48,996 bases of DNA. Origin: Ardenticatenaceae bacterium (GTDB lineage Bacteria; Chloroflexota; Anaerolineae; Promineifilales; Promineifilaceae). A program made the translations under genes and the position numbers. The stretch lies in the NCBI GenBank assembly GCA_020634215.1, contig JACKCD010000047.1:1-48996 (forward strand), in the 5' to 3' direction. Under the pieces are notes generated by a model. It saw only the letters and a list, made by a program, of their open reading frames with translations. It was not told the origin of the DNA and searched no databases. Every line of letters begins with the position of its first letter. Positions within the stretch are counted from its first letter, which is position 1. This document shows, in pieces, positions 47,123 through 48,996 of this stretch.

Positions 47123-48996
47123 CCCTCCTAAATCATGCAAACGCAAAATCTGCCCTGGTTCCAGCGTCAACCTTTGGCGGCTGATAGTGCCAACAAAGCC
47201 GCTGCCAGGGTCTGTCCAGTAGAGGGCAACTTCATGCAACCCAGGCGCTAATGGCAGCTTGGTGTATACAGGGTCAGATTGGAAGGCAAAGAAGGTGTCG
47301 GCAGCGTAAACGGTCTTCCAGACCACCTCGCCATCTACCTCCAGGCGCAGGGGAATATCCTGACCGCTGCGCCACAAGTCGGGTCGGTAAAGCATGGCCC
47401 CAGGGCCACGCAGTAAATACTCGGCTGGGTCGGCCAGCGTAATTTGCACCACCGCCGGTGGGTCAGGGTACGGGGTAAATGGCAGCCCCGTCAACCAGAT
47501 TTGCCCTAGCAGCACAAGCGCCAACAGCACTGCCCCCGCCAAAACGTTGCGCCACGACAACCATTGGAACATCGCCCGCCCTTCCAAATAGCTCGGCTTG
47601 GCTTCTGGCTCGTCCTCATCAGCCGTTGGAATAGGCGTGGGCGTTAGGGCAAAAGCAAAATCATCGGGGGGCAGCCAAGCAGCAGTGATAGGCACATTGT
47701 CATAGCGACGGCGCAGGCGTGGAACACGTTCGTTAGTCACGCGCTGTTCTTCCAGCATGTTGCCCATGCGGTGCAGGCAATCATAAGGCGGGCAGCCAAC
47801 CACTTCAACCTCGGCCACCCCATTTGCTAGGGCGTAGGGAAGCAGCGAGGGCTGCACCGCGCCGGTACAGGGTAGTACCAACACCTCAATTGCAAGTTCA
47901 TCGGTTTGCACCCCGTGCAAAAAGGGCGCAGCCCCCTGGTCGGCGTGGCGCTGGCAGGTAAAAATCACTTTGGTAGGCTTGGTGCCCGGGCGTACGTTTA
48001 GCTGCGCCAGCTTCTCATCCAGCAAGTTTTTGGCACTAAAAGGATGTAGATCGCCAACTTCAATGGCGTAAAAATCATCGCAAGAGCCGATGCAAACGCC
48101 ACAACCTACACATTTAGCGGGATTGGCAACGGCCAGCATTTGGTGACCGGAATCATCGTCCCGGTCTACCATTTGAATGGCATCATAGGGACAGTCACGG
48201 GCGCACTTGGTGCAGCCGGTGCAACGGTCGTTAAGAATTTTAACCAGTGCCGGAGCGGGAGCAGTACGGGGCTTTAACCAAGGCAATGCAGCCGCCACCA
48301 AGGTTGCCAGCCACATAAACGCCCACAGCCAGTTAGCCCACGGGGTTTCGTTGAGGGGCAAGTAATAGAGATAAACAGGGTCGAGCAGCACCGGGCCAGG
48401 CAGTTGGTCGGGATTGAACCAGGGAAGTAGGCCGGAGGGGAAGAGGGCAGAGATGATGAGCAGGACGATGGCTGCGCCAAGCATCCAGACGGGTTCGGGA
48501 AACCAACGGGGGCGGGCCAGGTGGCGGATGTGGTAGAGGTAAAAAACGGCCGTTATCACAAATAACCCCACGTGCGCCACCAAAATCAACAGCATAATCG
48601 GCCAACTTGTTTCCGTCAATTCCGCTCGCACCAAGGCCACCATATAGCCAGCTGCCCACGGCGTTAGCTGCTGTAAAAAGGCGGTAAATTGCTCGTTGAT
48701 CAGCTGCGCCCGCTGATCCCAAATAAGCCAGTAGCCGGTCACACCCGCCAACCACAAAATAAAGGTCATGGCGATGCCCGTCAGCCACGCCAGCCAACGC
48801 GGCCCACGAAAACGCTCCATAAAGAGGATGCGAAAAGCGTGAAGCAGGGTAGTGATGACCAATGCCCCGGAGGCATAACGATGAACAGCCCGGATAGTTC
48901 GGGCAATAAACGGTGCCTCGATCCGGTTTACAACGGAATTATAGGAATTTTGGAAGCCGTATTGGAAAAAAAGAAAGATGAAGAAGCCGGTAAGGG
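47120..48996 (-). CDS. Cytochrome b / 2[4Fe-4S] ferredoxin / MvhD-type fusion protein (5' partial)
   Basis: The frame continues past TTG 48862 to the window edge. The extra residues (HRYASGALVITTLLHAFRILFMERFRGP) are a classic cytochrome b helix with haem His, so the protein is 5' truncated by the window. At least 625 residues. In order: a cytochrome b-type membrane domain, two ferredoxin motifs (CTGCTKCARDCPYDAI and CVGCGVCIGSCDDFYAIE), an MvhD/hydrogenase-FeS-subunit domain (VIFTCQRHAD, VLPCTGAVQPSLLPYAL, VVGCPPYDCLHRMGN), another membrane helix near GAVLLALVLLGQIWL and a C-terminal beta domain. MvhD-like domains pass electrons between flavin/FeS partners, for example in heterodisulfide-reductase-like systems, so a quinone- or haem-linked electron entry point is likely. 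Confidence 0.88.
   Translation of the reverse strand, partial: LTGFFIFLFFQYGFQNSYNSVVNRIEAPFIARTIRAVHRYASGALVITTLLHAFRILFMERFRGPRWLAWLTGIAMTFILWLAGVTGYWLIWDQRAQLINEQFTAFLQQLTPWAAGYMVALVRAELTETSWPIMLLILVAHVGLFVITAVFYLYHIRHLARPRWFPEPVWMLGAAIVLLIISALFPSGLLPWFNPDQLPGPVLLDPVYLYYLPLNETPWANWLWAFMWLATLVAAALPWLKPRTAPAPALVKILNDRCTGCTKCARDCPYDAIQMVDRDDDSGHQMLAVANPAKCVGCGVCIGSCDDFYAIEVGDLHPFSAKNLLDEKLAQLNVRPGTKPTKVIFTCQRHADQGAAPFLHGVQTDELAIEVLVLPCTGAVQPSLLPYALANGVAEVEVVGCPPYDCLHRMGNMLEEQRVTNERVPRLRRRYDNVPITAAWLPPDDFAFALTPTPIPTADEDEPEAKPSYLEGRAMFQWLSWRNVLAGAVLLALVLLGQIWLTGLPFTPYPDPPAVVQITLADPAEYLLRGPGAMLYRPDLWRSGQDIPLRLEVDGEVVWKTVYAADTFFAFQSDPVYTKLPLAPGLHEVALYWTDPGSGFVGTISRQRLTLEPGQILRLHDLGG

Larger units (their letters stand above)
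262..48554. repeat. Highly iterated palindrome AACGGCCGTT, dispersed, about 65 exact copies
   Basis: This entry spans first to last copy; it is a set of 10-bp sites, not one element. The exact palindrome recurs on average every ~750 bp, in genes and in spacers. In coding DNA it appears in all three frames, giving N-G-R, T-A-V or R-P-F. Many copies are flanked symmetrically by A and T runs, so the palindrome extends to 14-24 bp. Near-exact copies (9 of 10) occur at about 14459, 22554, 24580 and 35821. Long gaps coincide with fusA2 (7849-9915) and the AT-rich gene at 18805-20214. All positions are in the findings. The overall behaviour resembles the cyanobacterial HIP1 site. Confidence 0.95.

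Noticed and set aside
262..48554. AACGGCCGTT as a DNA-uptake sequence
   Set aside because: Uptake sequences are typically non-palindromic with an orientation; this site is a perfect palindrome. It remains formally possible but the HIP1 comparison fits better.

Overview
The window reads as part of a GC-rich bacterial chromosome, most likely a Chloroflexota (Anaerolineae-like) genome. That placement is an inference from gene content: an EF-G2-type factor, lutABC, an ECF sigma paired with a FecR/DUF5666 membrane protein, DUF2207, a lipoate ligase next to sufE, and a cytochrome b/ferredoxin/MvhD fusion. There are no rRNA genes, no tRNA I could recognise, no CRISPR array and no prophage. Most genes are ordinary chromosomal metabolism.

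Layout. 0-7.6 kb: end of thyA, folA, an M23 lipoprotein, a PhoD-like phosphatase, an alpha/beta hydrolase with a membrane tail, lplA-sufE, and on the minus strand a DUF5668-like envelope-sensing protein. 7.6-16.5 kb: fusA2 with a clear promoter, the sigma/FecR pair, a minus-strand membrane protein, then guaA and xpt (purine salvage to GMP). 16.7-22 kb: polyprenyl diphosphate synthase, a metallophosphoesterase, an AT-rich HEPN-domain gene that looks acquired, a GrdB-family gene with an in-frame TGA that fits selenocysteine, and an NmrA-like reductase. 22-29.7 kb: a pyrimidine/hydantoin degradation set (nitrilase-type amidase, dihydropyrimidinase) followed by an NMT1/THI5-type ABC importer that is split by a GIY-YIG gene lying between palindromic repeats. 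30-34.2 kb: lutABC (lactate oxidation) and an acyl-CoA dehydrogenase. 34.3-38.3 kb: four minus-strand genes (zinc-ribbon protein, DUF2207 protein, lipoprotein, methyltransferase). 38.4-41.2 kb: two tandem, decaying C39-peptidase/TPR genes. 41.2-49 kb: asparaginase, acyl-CoA synthetase, a small protein plus a nonsense-broken HNH nuclease, enoyl-CoA hydratase, two small minus-strand genes, and the 5'-truncated cytochrome b/ferredoxin/MvhD fusion.

Two genome-wide signals stand out more than any single gene. First, the palindrome AACGGCCGTT occurs about 65 times by my reading (one per ~750 bp), in coding DNA in all frames and in spacers. It behaves like the cyanobacterial HIP1 palindrome but has a different sequence. 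Second, nearly every spacer, including spacers inside operons, holds a hairpin whose two arms are runs of degenerate 7-bp units. At least five unrelated unit sequences occur, all with the same 7-bp period, and one such hairpin sits in frame inside guaA. Other repeats include a GIY-YIG-associated imperfect palindrome, a 158-bp element with terminal inverted repeats that supplies the stop codons of both flanking genes, and two copies of a CGCGGAT-rich dispersed repeat.
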